Positions 1 through 8,014 are shown, counted from the first letter of the stretch. The stretch: 64,000 nt of DNA from Marinicella marina (GCF_030065545.1 NZ_JASJNC010000003.1:62001-126000), one strand, 5' to 3'. Made by a program: numbers and translations. The notes: generated by a model from the letters alone, not told the origin.

Positions 1-2
1 AA

Positions 3-1547
3 TTAAGCTCCTTGGTTTTGATTCATCATTGCACCCACTGCCTGTTGTATGGCTCCAGGTGCGCTCTGTTCTGCTATGTTCTGTTGCATTTGTTGTTGCT
101 GTCTTGCATCCACTTCTTCCTGTGAATATAAGAACTTCTCTACATCAACACCTGCACCATTACCTAACTCTGAAATAACTGCATCAGGTCTAATTCTCTC
201 CATCACTGCTTCTTGTCCTAAGACTTCCATAGCTGCTCGGAGTACTGACATCAGTTTGTTTGTCTCATGAGATCTACCCAGGGCATCAAGACCTGTGGTA
301 ATCTTTAGTGAAACTTCTTTTGGTATCGGAGGTATAACTCCCATCTTTGCTAAGATCTTCAGCAATCTGTTTAGAAGAGGTCTCTGTAACTCTTGACCAT
401 AAACTGAGTAGACACCACCTAAGGCATCCTCCAGCTCCTGAGCCATGTAGCGGATCTCTTCAGCCGTAACTCTTTCTGCGTCTCTCTGAATAGATGAGTG
501 CAGTAAGAACGCCTCAGATAGAGACTTCTCTAGTTTGTTGCTCTGTTCATAGGTGATTCTGAAGTCACCATTCTTATCCACACGGATAGTCTTGACTTCA
601 TCAGCATCACCAATCAGTACATCTCCAGACTCAGCGTTTGCTATATCATCCTTATCTAACATACTGTTAGCAGTAACTGTAAAGATAACCTTCGCCGCCT
701 GTTTAGAGTTCAAAGACATATCAAGACATAGGCCATCGTAGATGCTGAAGTCTCCTATGTACTCCTCCATCAAACCACGTCCATAGTCCTCACCATCCAC
801 GGCTCTCCATCGAGACACTACGAATCGACTGGCTTCCTTAGGATATGTGGCTGAACTATCTTCAACCTTAATCTTGTTAAGTTCTTGATATACTTGATAT
901 TTCCCATCTTTAAGAATCTGACGTGTATAGATTTCTACAGTCTCATCAGGATCTTCAGCGAACTTCTTAAGCTCTGAAGCATTGAAGTGCTTCTCAAGTA
1001 ACTCAGGATCTAAGGTTCTTGGGGATATTTCCTCTTTGATAACCAGATCAATGACAGTACCTTTTGGGTCTCGCTCTACTACATAATGTCTGAGATTGAA
1101 TACTCTTATGGTTCCATCTTTATCTATGTCTAACAGTGAGTTACCTGTGATAATATCTAACAAGAACGCATTAGCCATAGAGCTTCTGAGTGTTGTTGAT
1201 TCTAGGTGTCCCACTACGCCCTGCTCTACTTCAGCAAGTGCGTTGGTAATTTCTTTTGCACGTTCTTTATCCTCATCATCCTCAGGATTTAGACCTGCAT
1301 CTAGTCTGAAGAAGGCTGTGTTAGGAGGGAATAATGCTAACAACATCTTTGCAGATAAGTTGTTCACACATTTGGCTCCTAAGCCTTGATTTGGAATATG
1401 AAGTGCTTGACTCTCTGTGTGAGCCATCGGGGGGAAGATTGCAGGTATAGACAGTTTAGCTGCCTGTTCTGCTCGGTGCATTATTTGAGTCTTCTTACTC
1501 TCTAATGTTTTAAATCTTTCTGCACAGGATACATCCTTATAATCCAA
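3..1547 (-). CDS. Portal (head-tail connector) protein, T7 gp8-like
   Basis: Forms the dodecameric ring at the capsid vertex through which DNA is packaged and ejected, and to which the tail attaches. The 514 residues (T7 gp8 has 536) match gp8 by eye along their length: the N-terminal region with IPAIFPPMAHTES and LSAKMLLALFPP, GRGLMEEYIGD in the middle, and the strongly conserved RVTAEEIRYMAQELEDALGG near residue 375. The C-terminus is Gln/Met/Ala-rich, as in gp8. The gene is complete; its TAA lies at 3-5. It overlaps the upstream small gene by 11 bases. Capsid scaffold and major capsid genes would be expected immediately to the left, beyond the window. Confidence 0.93.
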   Translation of the reverse strand: MDYKDVSCAERFKTLESKKTQIMHRAEQAAKLSIPAIFPPMAHTESQALHIPNQGLGAKCVNNLSAKMLLALFPPNTAFFRLDAGLNPEDDEDKERAKEITNALAEVEQGVVGHLESTTLRSSMANAFLLDIITGNSLLDIDKDGTIRVFNLRHYVVERDPKGTVIDLVIKEEISPRTLDPELLEKHFNASELKKFAEDPDETVEIYTRQILKDGKYQVYQELNKIKVEDSSATYPKEASRFVVSRWRAVDGEDYGRGLMEEYIGDFSIYDGLCLDMSLNSKQAAKVIFTVTANSMLDKDDIANAESGDVLIGDADEVKTIRVDKNGDFRITYEQSNKLEKSLSEAFLLHSSIQRDAERVTAEEIRYMAQELEDALGGVYSVYGQELQRPLLNRLLKILAKMGVIPPIPKEVSLKITTGLDALGRSHETNKLMSVLRAAMEVLGQEAVMERIRPDAVISELGNGAGVDVEKFLYSQEEVDARQQQQMQQNIAEQSAPGAIQQAVGAMMNQNQGA

Positions 1548-1752
1548 TGGTTAAACCTCCCTGTAGTGTTCGTAGATTGCCAAGCCTACTGAATCCTCCA
1601 GAAGAACCACCGCTTCCTTGCGGTCTCCTTCCAGCAGTTGTAATTGAAGAACCTCCTCTACCAAAAGCACCATATTGGTCTCTGGATAATAAGATTCTCA
1701 AGTCGTCTGCTTTCTCTTCTTTCTGGGGTTTTGGTGTGCTAGGAATGCACAT
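1537..1752 (-). CDS. Small Gly/Ser-rich pre-portal protein, possibly gp7.3-like
   Basis: A 71-residue protein beginning Met-Cys-Ile-Pro with a Pro/Lys-rich start, a charged middle and a Gly/Ser/Arg-rich C-terminal half ending GGLTIGL. T7-like phages carry a small protein of this build directly before the portal; T7 gp7.3, a minor virion protein, also has a Gly/Ser-rich tail. Position (last gene before the portal, with an 11-base overlap) and composition support the comparison, but there is no diagnostic motif. The reading frame is real judging by its fit between neighbours; the function is inferred. Confidence 0.6.
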   Translation of the reverse strand: MCIPSTPKPQKEEKADDLRILLSRDQYGAFGRGGSSITTAGRRPQGSGGSSGGFSRLGNLRTLQGGLTIGL

Positions 1753-1761
1753 TAAGTTAAA

Positions 1762-1947
1762 TTAGTTCTCACGTTCTAAGCTCTCCCTGAGGTGATTAAT
1801 CAGCTTCCTTTGAGCTGCACGTTCTATGATTTCTTGTTGACCTTTAGTGTCCCCCATCTTCTTTAAGATAAAATGAGAGTCATGATCTGGGTAGATCGTG
1901 TCTAAAAAGTCAATTAATTCAATAGTTAAGAGAGGTATCTCTGCCAT
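1762..1947 (-). CDS. Small hypothetical phage protein
   Basis: A 61-residue protein with an acidic, hydrophobic N-terminal helix (LLTIELIDFLDTIYP) and a charged C-terminal helix. It is the first gene after the conserved promoter-like motif at 1960-1990 and has a clear Shine-Dalgarno AGGAG seven bases before its ATG. Small proteins of this size sit at the gene 6.5-7 position in T7 relatives, between the exonuclease and portal. I do not recognise the family; a structural or assembly role is only suggested by its position in the presumed morphogenesis block. Confidence 0.6.
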   Translation of the reverse strand: MAEIPLLTIELIDFLDTIYPDHDSHFILKKMGDTKGQQEIIERAAQRKLINHLRESLEREN

Positions 1948-1959
1948 ACGCTTCTCCTA

Positions 1960-1990
1960 TTTATACCAAGGAAGCACTTTTGTCAAGATT
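1960..1990 (-). promoter_or_regulatory. Candidate promoter before the structural genes
   Basis: On the minus strand this stretch reads TTGACAAAAGTGCTTCC and then GGTATAAATAGGAG. The 10 bases ACAAAAGTGC (1974-1983) are shared with the 23-base element found before the RNA polymerase gene and before the 14127-15113 gene. The position corresponds to the T7 phi6.5 region, ahead of the morphogenesis genes. It also resembles a sigma70 promoter (TTGACA, 15-base spacer, TATAAA), though that spacer is short. It overlaps the end of the upstream coding sequence. Confidence 0.4.
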
Positions 1991-2497
1991 ATTAACCACC
2001 AATGAAGCATATCCAGCAATGTCATGCCAGGTGTCTTCGTTATCAGGGTTCCCACAGAGCCTACTGATCTTATGGACAATCATCTCTAGTGAAGATTTCT
2101 GATAGTCATCCATAGAATCCCAAGTGGGCATGTCACGGATGGTGTCTTTTAGACGCTGCTCAATTGATGAACGCTCTTTATACTCACCATACTCAGCACC
2201 TCTGGAGTTTAAGGTGGCTTCTATGCCTATAAGTTCCTGTTCAGAATCTGAATGTTCTAAAACTTGACTCACTTTCTCAAGGCGAGATGGAAGCAAGAAG
2301 TTACACATATCATCCCAATCCAAATCACCAATATTGTACTCTTTCTCTGGATTGTAGTTCTCAACTTTAATGCAAAGATGTGAAGGATTTAAATCTTCAC
2401 CGCTATAACCAGTGAATACCACTAAGTCCCCTACCTCAAAGCAAGTACCATCCCCATCTTTAACCCTATAAACCGTTCCCCTAATTAAGGTGTCCAT
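1961..2497 (-). CDS. Phage protein with N-terminal small barrel and DUF6378-like C-terminus
   Basis: 178 residues in two parts. Residues about 1-45 (VYRVKDGDG, FEVGDLVVFTG) look like the small beta-barrel module seen in two other proteins of this phage. Residues about 105-178 match the phage DUF6378 pattern: SRGAEYGEY, then a helical region with DTIRDMPTW, QKSSLEMIVHKISRL and ending near WHDIAGYASL. DUF6378 has no established function and occurs in many phage early/replication regions. The gene overlaps the exonuclease end by 13 bases, and its stop falls in the promoter-like motif before the structural genes. The fusion of the two modules is an observation by eye. Confidence 0.7.
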   Translation of the reverse strand: MDTLIRGTVYRVKDGDGTCFEVGDLVVFTGYSGEDLNPSHLCIKVENYNPEKEYNIGDLDWDDMCNFLLPSRLEKVSQVLEHSDSEQELIGIEATLNSRGAEYGEYKERSSIEQRLKDTIRDMPTWDSMDDYQKSSLEMIVHKISRLCGNPDNEDTWHDIAGYASLVVNNLDKSASLV

Positions 2498-3258
2498 AAT
2501 TTTACTTCTCCTGTTTTATTATTAAAATCTCCATACTGGAGAATGTAAGCCAATCGAGCCTGGTGGATCGCATCGTCTTCTGTAAGTCCTTTGGATTCAT
2601 ATGTAAATACAATGTCATCCCAGTGATATTTATGTGATCCTGTTTTTCTATTCAGGATTGCTGTGGCTCTCTTATCGCCGACACCTGGACACCCCTTGTA
2701 TCCATCAGTAGTATCACCACATAAAATCTGATACATGAGAAACCATCTTGATTGACTGTACGAAACCTTCTTTACACCCAACTCAGGCTTATTAAACAAA
2801 TACAGATTACAAGGCACAGTCTGTAGATCCTTATCAATCGTGCAGACCACATGGTTATCCTTCCATTTCGGATGGGTCGCCATGATCCCTAAGATGTCAT
2901 CACCCTCAAGACCTGATTTGATCTTTACAGTGTGTCCGTGGTCTCCGTTCTCTAGGTAGTCCCTAGCCATCTGCCACAACCTAGGTTTCTCTGCTTTCCT
3001 GTTGGACTTGTAGGTTGGCTCCAGTTCTTTTCTGTAGGATCGTTCAGTGTCCGATAGGGCTATCACGACCTCTGAGGTGTTGAACTTCTCACATAACCCT
3101 TCGATAAAGGAGTCTATGTCAGGCTGCAGGTGCTCAGGTTCCGTGTAGATACTCTCATTACCATCGTCATCCCAATCAATGTTCGTCTGATTCTTGAAGG
3201 CTAATTGGTAGCAAGGGACATCAGCATCTATTAGAAGTGTGCTAGGATTCTTTGGCAT
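2485..3258 (-). CDS. 5'-3' exonuclease, T7 gp6-like (FLAP/PIN fold)
   Basis: Degrades duplex DNA from 5' ends; in T7 it supplies nucleotides from host DNA, removes primers and helps recombination. Metal-binding motifs are visible in order: LLIDADV near residue 8, GLEGDDILG near 122, TIDKDLQ near 145, and GDTTDGYKGCPGVGDKRA near 185, the last being the helix-hairpin-helix with its preceding acidic pair. The 257 residues compare with about 300 in T7 gp6. A GAGGAGAT ribosome-binding site precedes the ATG inside the upstream gene (17-base overlap). The position just before the structural block is as in T7. Confidence 0.93.
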   Translation of the reverse strand: MPKNPSTLLIDADVPCYQLAFKNQTNIDWDDDGNESIYTEPEHLQPDIDSFIEGLCEKFNTSEVVIALSDTERSYRKELEPTYKSNRKAEKPRLWQMARDYLENGDHGHTVKIKSGLEGDDILGIMATHPKWKDNHVVCTIDKDLQTVPCNLYLFNKPELGVKKVSYSQSRWFLMYQILCGDTTDGYKGCPGVGDKRATAILNRKTGSHKYHWDDIVFTYESKGLTEDDAIHQARLAYILQYGDFNNKTGEVKLWTP

Positions 3259-3526
3259 CTGCTATCTCCTCTAGCCTCTCTAATATCTCATCTCTAAATG
3301 TCGCCATCTCATAAATCACAATTGTTAGGCTGTCTGCCTCATTGTTGAATTGATTTTCTAACATCTTGTCAACACACAACTTTAAGTTTGGATAGTAATA
3401 AGACCTCGAAGTAATTGTGTCCTTACCTGTCTTCTTATTAAACCCTTTGTTATGTGTTTCAATGAGATTAAAACCGCCATGCTTGTGATGCTCTATTGAC
3501 CAATTGTGGTTAAGTTTAATGCTCAT
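3242..3526 (-). CDS. Small hypothetical phage protein (DUF5405-like)
   Basis: 94 residues with the layout of a small alpha/beta protein: FNLIETHNKG, then SRSYYYPNLKLCVDKMLEN, then a charged C-terminal helix with FRDEILERLEEIADA. Strands carrying the cell's own residue, an aromatic YYP step and a helix at this place are typical of phage DUF5405-type proteins, whose function is not known. It overlaps both neighbours (11 and 17 bases), so it is translated as part of the same block as the exonuclease. Family assignment is tentative. Confidence 0.55.
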   Translation of the reverse strand: MSIKLNHNWSIEHHKHGGFNLIETHNKGFNKKTGKDTITSRSYYYPNLKLCVDKMLENQFNNEADSLTIVIYEMATFRDEILERLEEIADAKES

Positions 3527-3785
3527 AATATCCTCTGTGTTTTAAGAACACCCTAGAACCATTAGCACACCCGAAGGTGACTAACAGATCTGGGCTATTA
3601 AATTTTCTTTCATAAGTTATCGTCTGGCTCATATGTGCCTCACCATACCCACAAGGATCTAACCGCATCTTTGGTGCTGGTACAGTTATCTTGTGGATGT
3701 GATAGTTCTGTAGGTATAGGGTACCTAAGAAGAAGGTGATCCATAGTGATAAGCAGTAACCTAAGAATAGCCCTAATTCACGCAT
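3516..3785 (-). CDS. Small single-pass membrane protein
   Basis: The start at 3785 is chosen because GGAGG lies eight bases upstream of that ATG; a start five codons earlier has no such site. The 89-residue product opens with one hydrophobic segment (residues about 5-23, LGLFLGYCLSLWITFFLG) followed by a soluble part of about 65 residues with two Cys. It could be an inner-membrane spanin or another small membrane protein, but no spanin coiled coil is visible and no lipoprotein partner is adjacent. Function unknown. It starts inside the end of the methyltransferase gene. Confidence 0.6.
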   Translation of the reverse strand: MRELGLFLGYCLSLWITFFLGTLYLQNYHIHKITVPAPKMRLDPCGYGEAHMSQTITYERKFNSPDLLVTFGCANGSRVFLKHRGYYEH

Positions 3786-4732
3786 ATCAGTCCCTCCCAA
3801 AATAGATGTCTAATCACAGCAACTGTCCAACCATTTCCTAGCATCTTATAGCGTTGTGTATTTGAGACACCTTCTGTATAGTTATCAGGCACTGTCTGCA
3901 ATCTCTCACATTCGATTGGTGTTAGCTTTCTGAACCAATCCTTAGTGACCTTACAATATGTCTGAGATGAAGCAGTTAGACAGTTAGACTTTTCTATCAT
4001 CAACCTTCCACGTCTGGTCTTACTTTTAATAAAAGTTAAGTCAATACAGTCACCTTCAGTTACAGTTACATGGCCTTTTTTAGTGGCTTCAGGGATTGTC
4101 CAGACAATCTGCCTTCTACACTTTTTAATATATTGCTGAACAGTTGTTCCTTTAAAATAGTTTGCATCTAAACAATAGCTCTTGTCTCGATCCGCTTCTC
4201 CATCTTCTAAGATATCAGGTAGTTGAATACCTTGGTCAATAGGCTGTGTAACACCTTCCATATTTGTCCAGTAGTACCTGACCCTACGTTGTGCAGAGAC
4301 TAACGCACTATCTATTTTGATAGGTTCTACATTAAGATACTGTGAGATAATAGAAAGATACTCTTTCTTCATTGAAACATTCTCAAGAAGAAATATTATT
4401 TTAGGATTTACCTTTTTAATGTGATTTAGAATATCTACATATACAAAGAATAGCTTTGAACGTGGATCGTTAAAAGCCAATCCTTTCCCTGCATTGCTGA
4501 ATCCTTGACATGGACTACCACCAATTAAAATATCAATTGTCGACCAATTAATGTTCCACTCTCTCCAATCTGTAACATCTCCTAAGTGTTTCGTATTAGG
4601 ATAGTTTTTTTTACAAATTTGAATGGCATACTTATCTATTTCAGAAGCATAGTAATTATCAACTTGTATCCCTAATTGATCGAAAGCAATCTGACCGCAG
4701 CTCATCCCATCAAACAAACTAAGAACATTCAT
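3773..4732 (-). CDS. DNA cytosine-C5 methyltransferase
   Basis: Transfers a methyl group from S-adenosylmethionine to C5 of cytosine. Visible motifs: SAM-binding LFDGMSCG (residues 6-13), catalytic GGSPCQGFSNAG with Cys75, ENV near residue 118, QRRVRYYW near 150, and the C-terminal RYKMLGNGWTV. The 319 residues are short, with a small target-recognition region (about 170-265). There is no cognate restriction endonuclease beside it, so it is probably an orphan enzyme that modifies phage DNA against host restriction; that role is inference. It sits as an apparent insert between the holin-like gene and the exonuclease; T7 has no such gene. Confidence 0.93.
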   Translation of the reverse strand: MNVLSLFDGMSCGQIAFDQLGIQVDNYYASEIDKYAIQICKKNYPNTKHLGDVTDWREWNINWSTIDILIGGSPCQGFSNAGKGLAFNDPRSKLFFVYVDILNHIKKVNPKIIFLLENVSMKKEYLSIISQYLNVEPIKIDSALVSAQRRVRYYWTNMEGVTQPIDQGIQLPDILEDGEADRDKSYCLDANYFKGTTVQQYIKKCRRQIVWTIPEATKKGHVTVTEGDCIDLTFIKSKTRRGRLMIEKSNCLTASSQTYCKVTKDWFRKLTPIECERLQTVPDNYTEGVSNTQRYKMLGNGWTVAVIRHLFWEGLICVN

Positions 4733-4733
4733 T

Positions 4734-5168
4734 TTAATTTCCTAACATCTTAGACTGTGCCTGTTGCTTTGCCTGTACCAACTTCGTATAGGAACCGAAT
4801 GTCCTCACACCAAACTGAGCAGTCAATGCAATCGTTACAATCACTTGGAACCAGAACGGTAACTCACCTAATAATGCAAATCCCTCACGGATGTAAGGCT
4901 GCATATAAGGTATCCCACAGGATAATATGATTATAAGTAAGACATAAAGTGTCACATCATCTTTGATGCCTGAGTTTCTAATCTGCTCAAGCTCCCAGTT
5001 GATGTGTCCCTCTAGTTTAGTCTGCTGATAATTAATCTCAGCAACTGCCTTAGCTTCCTCGACCTTGTACTTAAGGTCTAACTTCTTCATCCTCAGTTCG
5101 TGTTTACGACTGAAGTACTCCCCGATACCCTTGAAGATACCTGGGATAAAACTGATCCATTTAGCCAT
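4734..5168 (-). CDS. Holin-like membrane protein (3TM holin family)
   Basis: 144 residues: an N-terminal amphipathic stretch (WISFIPGIFKGIGEYF), a charged helical region (about 20-65), then two or three hydrophobic segments (about 72-90, 98-120). This matches the Holin_3TMs pattern known from phages and gene-transfer agents, including the WELEQIRNSG stretch before the first membrane segment. Holins form lesions in the inner membrane that time lysis. Its ATG overlaps the stop of the preceding 50-residue membrane protein (TAATG), so the two are coupled. Its place in the replication block rather than near late lysis genes is unusual. Confidence 0.7.
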   Translation of the reverse strand: MAKWISFIPGIFKGIGEYFSRKHELRMKKLDLKYKVEEAKAVAEINYQQTKLEGHINWELEQIRNSGIKDDVTLYVLLIIILSCGIPYMQPYIREGFALLGELPFWFQVIVTIALTAQFGVRTFGSYTKLVQAKQQAQSKMLGN

Positions 5169-5320
5169 TATTGTGTTGCTCCATCAAATCCATTATTAAA
5201 TATCTCATCGAATAGAATCTTCATTGTTTGTTCTTCATAGTTGTACTTGAAGTACGCTATGTCCTGTGTGTCTATGTTGACAACCGAGAAAGTAAGTAAC
5301 AAACTCAGCAAGAAGCTCAT
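5168..5320 (-). CDS. Small 50-residue protein with N-terminal hydrophobic segment
   Basis: A short open frame starting with ATG at 5320 that overlaps the previous stop (ATGA) and ends with TAATG shared with the next gene, so it fills the gap exactly and is translationally coupled on both sides. The product starts MSFLLSLLLTFSVV, a signal-peptide-like or membrane segment, followed by about 35 mostly polar, acidic residues. No lipobox is visible. Directly upstream of the holin-like gene, it may be an antiholin or accessory lysis protein; that is inference from position only. Confidence 0.6.
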   Translation of the reverse strand: MSFLLSLLLTFSVVNIDTQDIAYFKYNYEEQTMKILFDEIFNNGFDGATQ

Positions 5321-5574
5321 GCGAATAACCCCACTTCATAAGTCTCAACACCTTCAATTATTTCAATAGTCATACCCTCGAAAGTAGGGTTTTCAAGGAA
5401 CTCACTTGGCCTAGTAGCTGCATAGAACCTTGGAATCTCGGATTGTAAAAACCTGAACAAATCTCTTGTTATCAATAGTTTGTTAGGATACCTTCCGTAT
5501 GTAGTTATAAAATCATACCTATCTTGTGTAATTACTTTTCGTAAAGAAGGCGGGTTTATTTTAAACTTTTTCAT
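5317..5574 (-). CDS. Hypothetical phage protein
   Basis: 85 residues, basic N-terminal third, then RYDFITTYGRYPNKLLITRDLFRFLQ and a strand-rich end (TFEGMTIEIIEGVETYEVGLFA). The C-terminal pattern of a short strand, Gly-Met and a second strand is common in small phage proteins, but I do not recognise a named family. It lies between DNA polymerase and the small membrane protein; its stop overlaps the latter's start by four bases. Confidence 0.55.
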   Translation of the reverse strand: MKKFKINPPSLRKVITQDRYDFITTYGRYPNKLLITRDLFRFLQSEIPRFYAATRPSEFLENPTFEGMTIEIIEGVETYEVGLFA

Positions 5575-5586
5575 TGTTATCTCCTG

Positions 5587-7404
5587 TTAGTGGGTCTCAG
5601 CCCAGTTCTGTCCTACCTTGAATTCACCATCCAAAGGACATCTAAAATTAAATTGATCCGTAACCATACGAATCCCATCGACCATTGCTTGTCCTACTGT
5701 GTCCTCAAGACCTGGGCGGCACTCTACCTGCCACTCATCATGTACCCATAGCACCTGCCTGTAATCGTCACCATGATCTAAACCACTATCCTGTAGGATA
5801 TTGTGATAGTTGACCATAGCTTGTTTCATTACTATGGCACCTGCAGACTGCAGTAAGAAGTTAAGCGCGGAGTGCTCAGAGCGTATATAGACCTTCCGAC
5901 CATCAATTGCCTTAACATAGCCGCGTTTCTTGGCAGCTCTTGTGACTGCTTCCAATAACTTTTTGAAGGCAGGGATGGCAGATAAAAATTTCTCCCTAAG
6001 TCTCTTGCCTTCAGCAGCTCCTTTACCAGTAATTGATCCTAACTTGGGATTCCCTGCTCCATATAGAAAGGCATAGATGAATGTTTTTGCCTGATCTCTT
6101 GTAGGAAGTTCAGCAGCTTCTTGGTTCGTTGTGTGTATGTCTCCATGTAGAATCTCCTTAATGTAGGCACCTAAATCCCACTTAGCCATATAGTGCCCTA
6201 AGCACCTGAGTTCTAATCCAGAAGCATCAGCACCTATAAGACTCCAGCCAGGAGTTGCAGTGAATAGCTCTCTACATTCCTCACCATATTCAGCTCTTAC
6301 TGCAGGTACCTGTCCAAGATTAGGACTGTTGTGAGTACAACGTGCAGTACCAGTACCATTGGTATCTATCTTCGCGTAGATCCTTGAGTCCTTCTTAACT
6401 AGCTTAAGCCACGCACCACGCCCTTCAGCCAACTGTGAGATCCTTTTGTTCACCATAAGGTATTCGTTTAACAGCTTGGCTTCTGGGTACCTGAGTTTCG
6501 ATAAGACTCCCTCATCAACCTGGGGCTTCCCTCCATCTGTAAAAACCTTTGGCTTCCAACCACGTTTCTTCTGTAAACATCGGGCGATATGATCCCTACT
6601 GTTGGGATTGAACTCTACCAGTTTAACTTTGGAGAGGGGGCAACCTTCCAGATACCCTTGAGTCTTGTTGTTACGCTTAGGAGTAAACTCCTTCTCACGC
6701 ACATACCAAGAACCAAAGATAGATACAAGTTCCTCATGAAGAACATTCCTCCTAGCAGATAATTTGTTATAAAGTTCAAAGGCTTTCTCTTCATCGAAGT
6801 GGACTCCGAACTTCTCTTGGGCATCGCAGATCTCTCGGGACTTAGTTTCTAAATGAATTGCTAAGGGAGTGAGATCCTTTAGTTTCTTCTGAATCCTTTT
6901 GTACAACTCATAGTTCAGTTGAACATCAACTTTACAGTAGTCGTGCATGTCCTCATTCCACTCAGCCCAAGGGTCTATGCCTTTCGCCTTACAGTCCTTA
7001 GAGTAGTCACCTTTATGAAACCCTAAGCGGTGTCCCCAAGCCTCAAGACTGTGACGACCTATAAGAAACCCAGGGAACTTAGGGTTCTTCTTACGAAACT
7101 TAAAGTCTCTCTCTTTTAGGTCTGACCATATCATCTTAGAGAACATTAAGGTATCAGTGACCTTACAACCATCCTTTAACTTAAAGTCTGGATAGACCTT
7201 CTCAATTGCTGGAATATCAAAGCCCTTTATGAAATGACCAATGACCTCATCAGCATCTGCTAAGACCTTAAGAGCCTCTTCGATCTCATGAGGTTTATAA
7301 CCTTTCAGAGTATCCTCTTGGATATTGTAAATCCAAATACAATGAACTCTATCCAGCTTATGTAGGAAGCCGTTCGTTTCTATATCAAATACTAGCTGGA
7401 TCAT
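5587..7404 (-). CDS. DNA polymerase, family A, T7 gp5-like
   Basis: Replicative polymerase with 3'-5' proofreading. Exonuclease motifs: VFDIETNG at the N-terminus, IGHFIKGFD near residue 55, and YCKVDVQLNYEL near 155. Polymerase motif A is GADASGLELR with Asp393, motif B is RDQAKTFIYAFLYGAG, and motif C is VHDEWQ with Asp556; the protein ends NWAETH (T7 ends NWAICH). It is 605 residues against 704 in T7. Most of the difference lies between GSWY (near residue 237) and NPNSRDHI, the place of the thioredoxin-binding loop, which is about 32 residues here and about 70 in T7. A TAGGAGAACAAC ribosome-binding site precedes the ATG. Confidence 0.97.
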   Translation of the reverse strand: MIQLVFDIETNGFLHKLDRVHCIWIYNIQEDTLKGYKPHEIEEALKVLADADEVIGHFIKGFDIPAIEKVYPDFKLKDGCKVTDTLMFSKMIWSDLKERDFKFRKKNPKFPGFLIGRHSLEAWGHRLGFHKGDYSKDCKAKGIDPWAEWNEDMHDYCKVDVQLNYELYKRIQKKLKDLTPLAIHLETKSREICDAQEKFGVHFDEEKAFELYNKLSARRNVLHEELVSIFGSWYVREKEFTPKRNNKTQGYLEGCPLSKVKLVEFNPNSRDHIARCLQKKRGWKPKVFTDGGKPQVDEGVLSKLRYPEAKLLNEYLMVNKRISQLAEGRGAWLKLVKKDSRIYAKIDTNGTGTARCTHNSPNLGQVPAVRAEYGEECRELFTATPGWSLIGADASGLELRCLGHYMAKWDLGAYIKEILHGDIHTTNQEAAELPTRDQAKTFIYAFLYGAGNPKLGSITGKGAAEGKRLREKFLSAIPAFKKLLEAVTRAAKKRGYVKAIDGRKVYIRSEHSALNFLLQSAGAIVMKQAMVNYHNILQDSGLDHGDDYRQVLWVHDEWQVECRPGLEDTVGQAMVDGIRMVTDQFNFRCPLDGEFKVGQNWAETH

Positions 7405-7413
7405 GTTGTTCTC

Positions 7414-8004
7414 CTAATCTATGTAAAGAGCTAAATCAGAATCATCAGTTATTAAGAACTGATGTAGTTCTGTGAACATCTGTAGGTAAAAATCCTGACT
7501 AGGTTTATAGCCATAAGAAATATACTTACTCATTCTTTTCAAACTCGCTACTGGATATGTAATTTTATTAATCTTTAGTTCTTTCTGTGTCACATCTTGT
7601 GCTGCGTCTTGATTCCATATAGAGGAGCAATCAGAATGTAAAAAGGCAAACTGACAGAGAGTGAAATCAAAACTTTGAAATAAATCAGACACATCTGAGT
7701 AGTTTCTTTTGGATATCAATTGAATCTTCAGGCCACTCTCAGTTCTAAAAGAGTAAAGAAGACCTTCTGGACACTGAAAAACTAACTCAGCATTAGCTTT
7801 TAACGCAGATATAGCCATCTCTTTTCTCTCTTTAAAGTCGCTGCATCCTACTAGAAAAACATCAACATCATTAACCTCTTCTTTTGTATGAACTGATCGG
7901 GCAGCACCTCCTGCTATAACTGCTTCTGGGATATTCCTTAAAATATTCCCCACTGTAAGCACCTCTTCTGGCGCAAAATACGCTTTCTGTGTAACAAGTT
8001 TCAT
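7414..8004 (-). CDS. Nucleotidyltransferase-fold phage protein
   Basis: The start at 8004 is preferred because AGGAGAACAAAA lies just before that ATG; an upstream in-frame start would overlap the previous gene. The 196-residue product has the core motif of the polymerase-beta-type nucleotidyltransferase fold: AGGAARS (GG32-33, R36) and, after a short loop, NDVDVFLVG with Asp46 and Asp48. Later strands (SFDFTLCQFAF) fit the same fold, with a third acidic residue likely there. Substrate unknown: it could transfer nucleotides to RNA or protein, or be a toxin/antitoxin-type enzyme. It sits between the polymerase and primase blocks. Confidence 0.65.
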   Translation of the reverse strand: MKLVTQKAYFAPEEVLTVGNILRNIPEAVIAGGAARSVHTKEEVNDVDVFLVGCSDFKERKEMAISALKANAELVFQCPEGLLYSFRTESGLKIQLISKRNYSDVSDLFQSFDFTLCQFAFLHSDCSSIWNQDAAQDVTQKELKINKITYPVASLKRMSKYISYGYKPSQDFYLQMFTELHQFLITDDSDLALYID

Positions 8005-8014
8005 TTTTGTTCTC

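Noticed and set aside
1834..1860. GACACTAAAG (minus strand) inside the small gene at 1762-1947, matching the T3-like core
   Set aside because: Falls within coding sequence (Gly-Asp-Thr-Lys-Gly) and is a short match that could occur by chance; not listed as a promoter.
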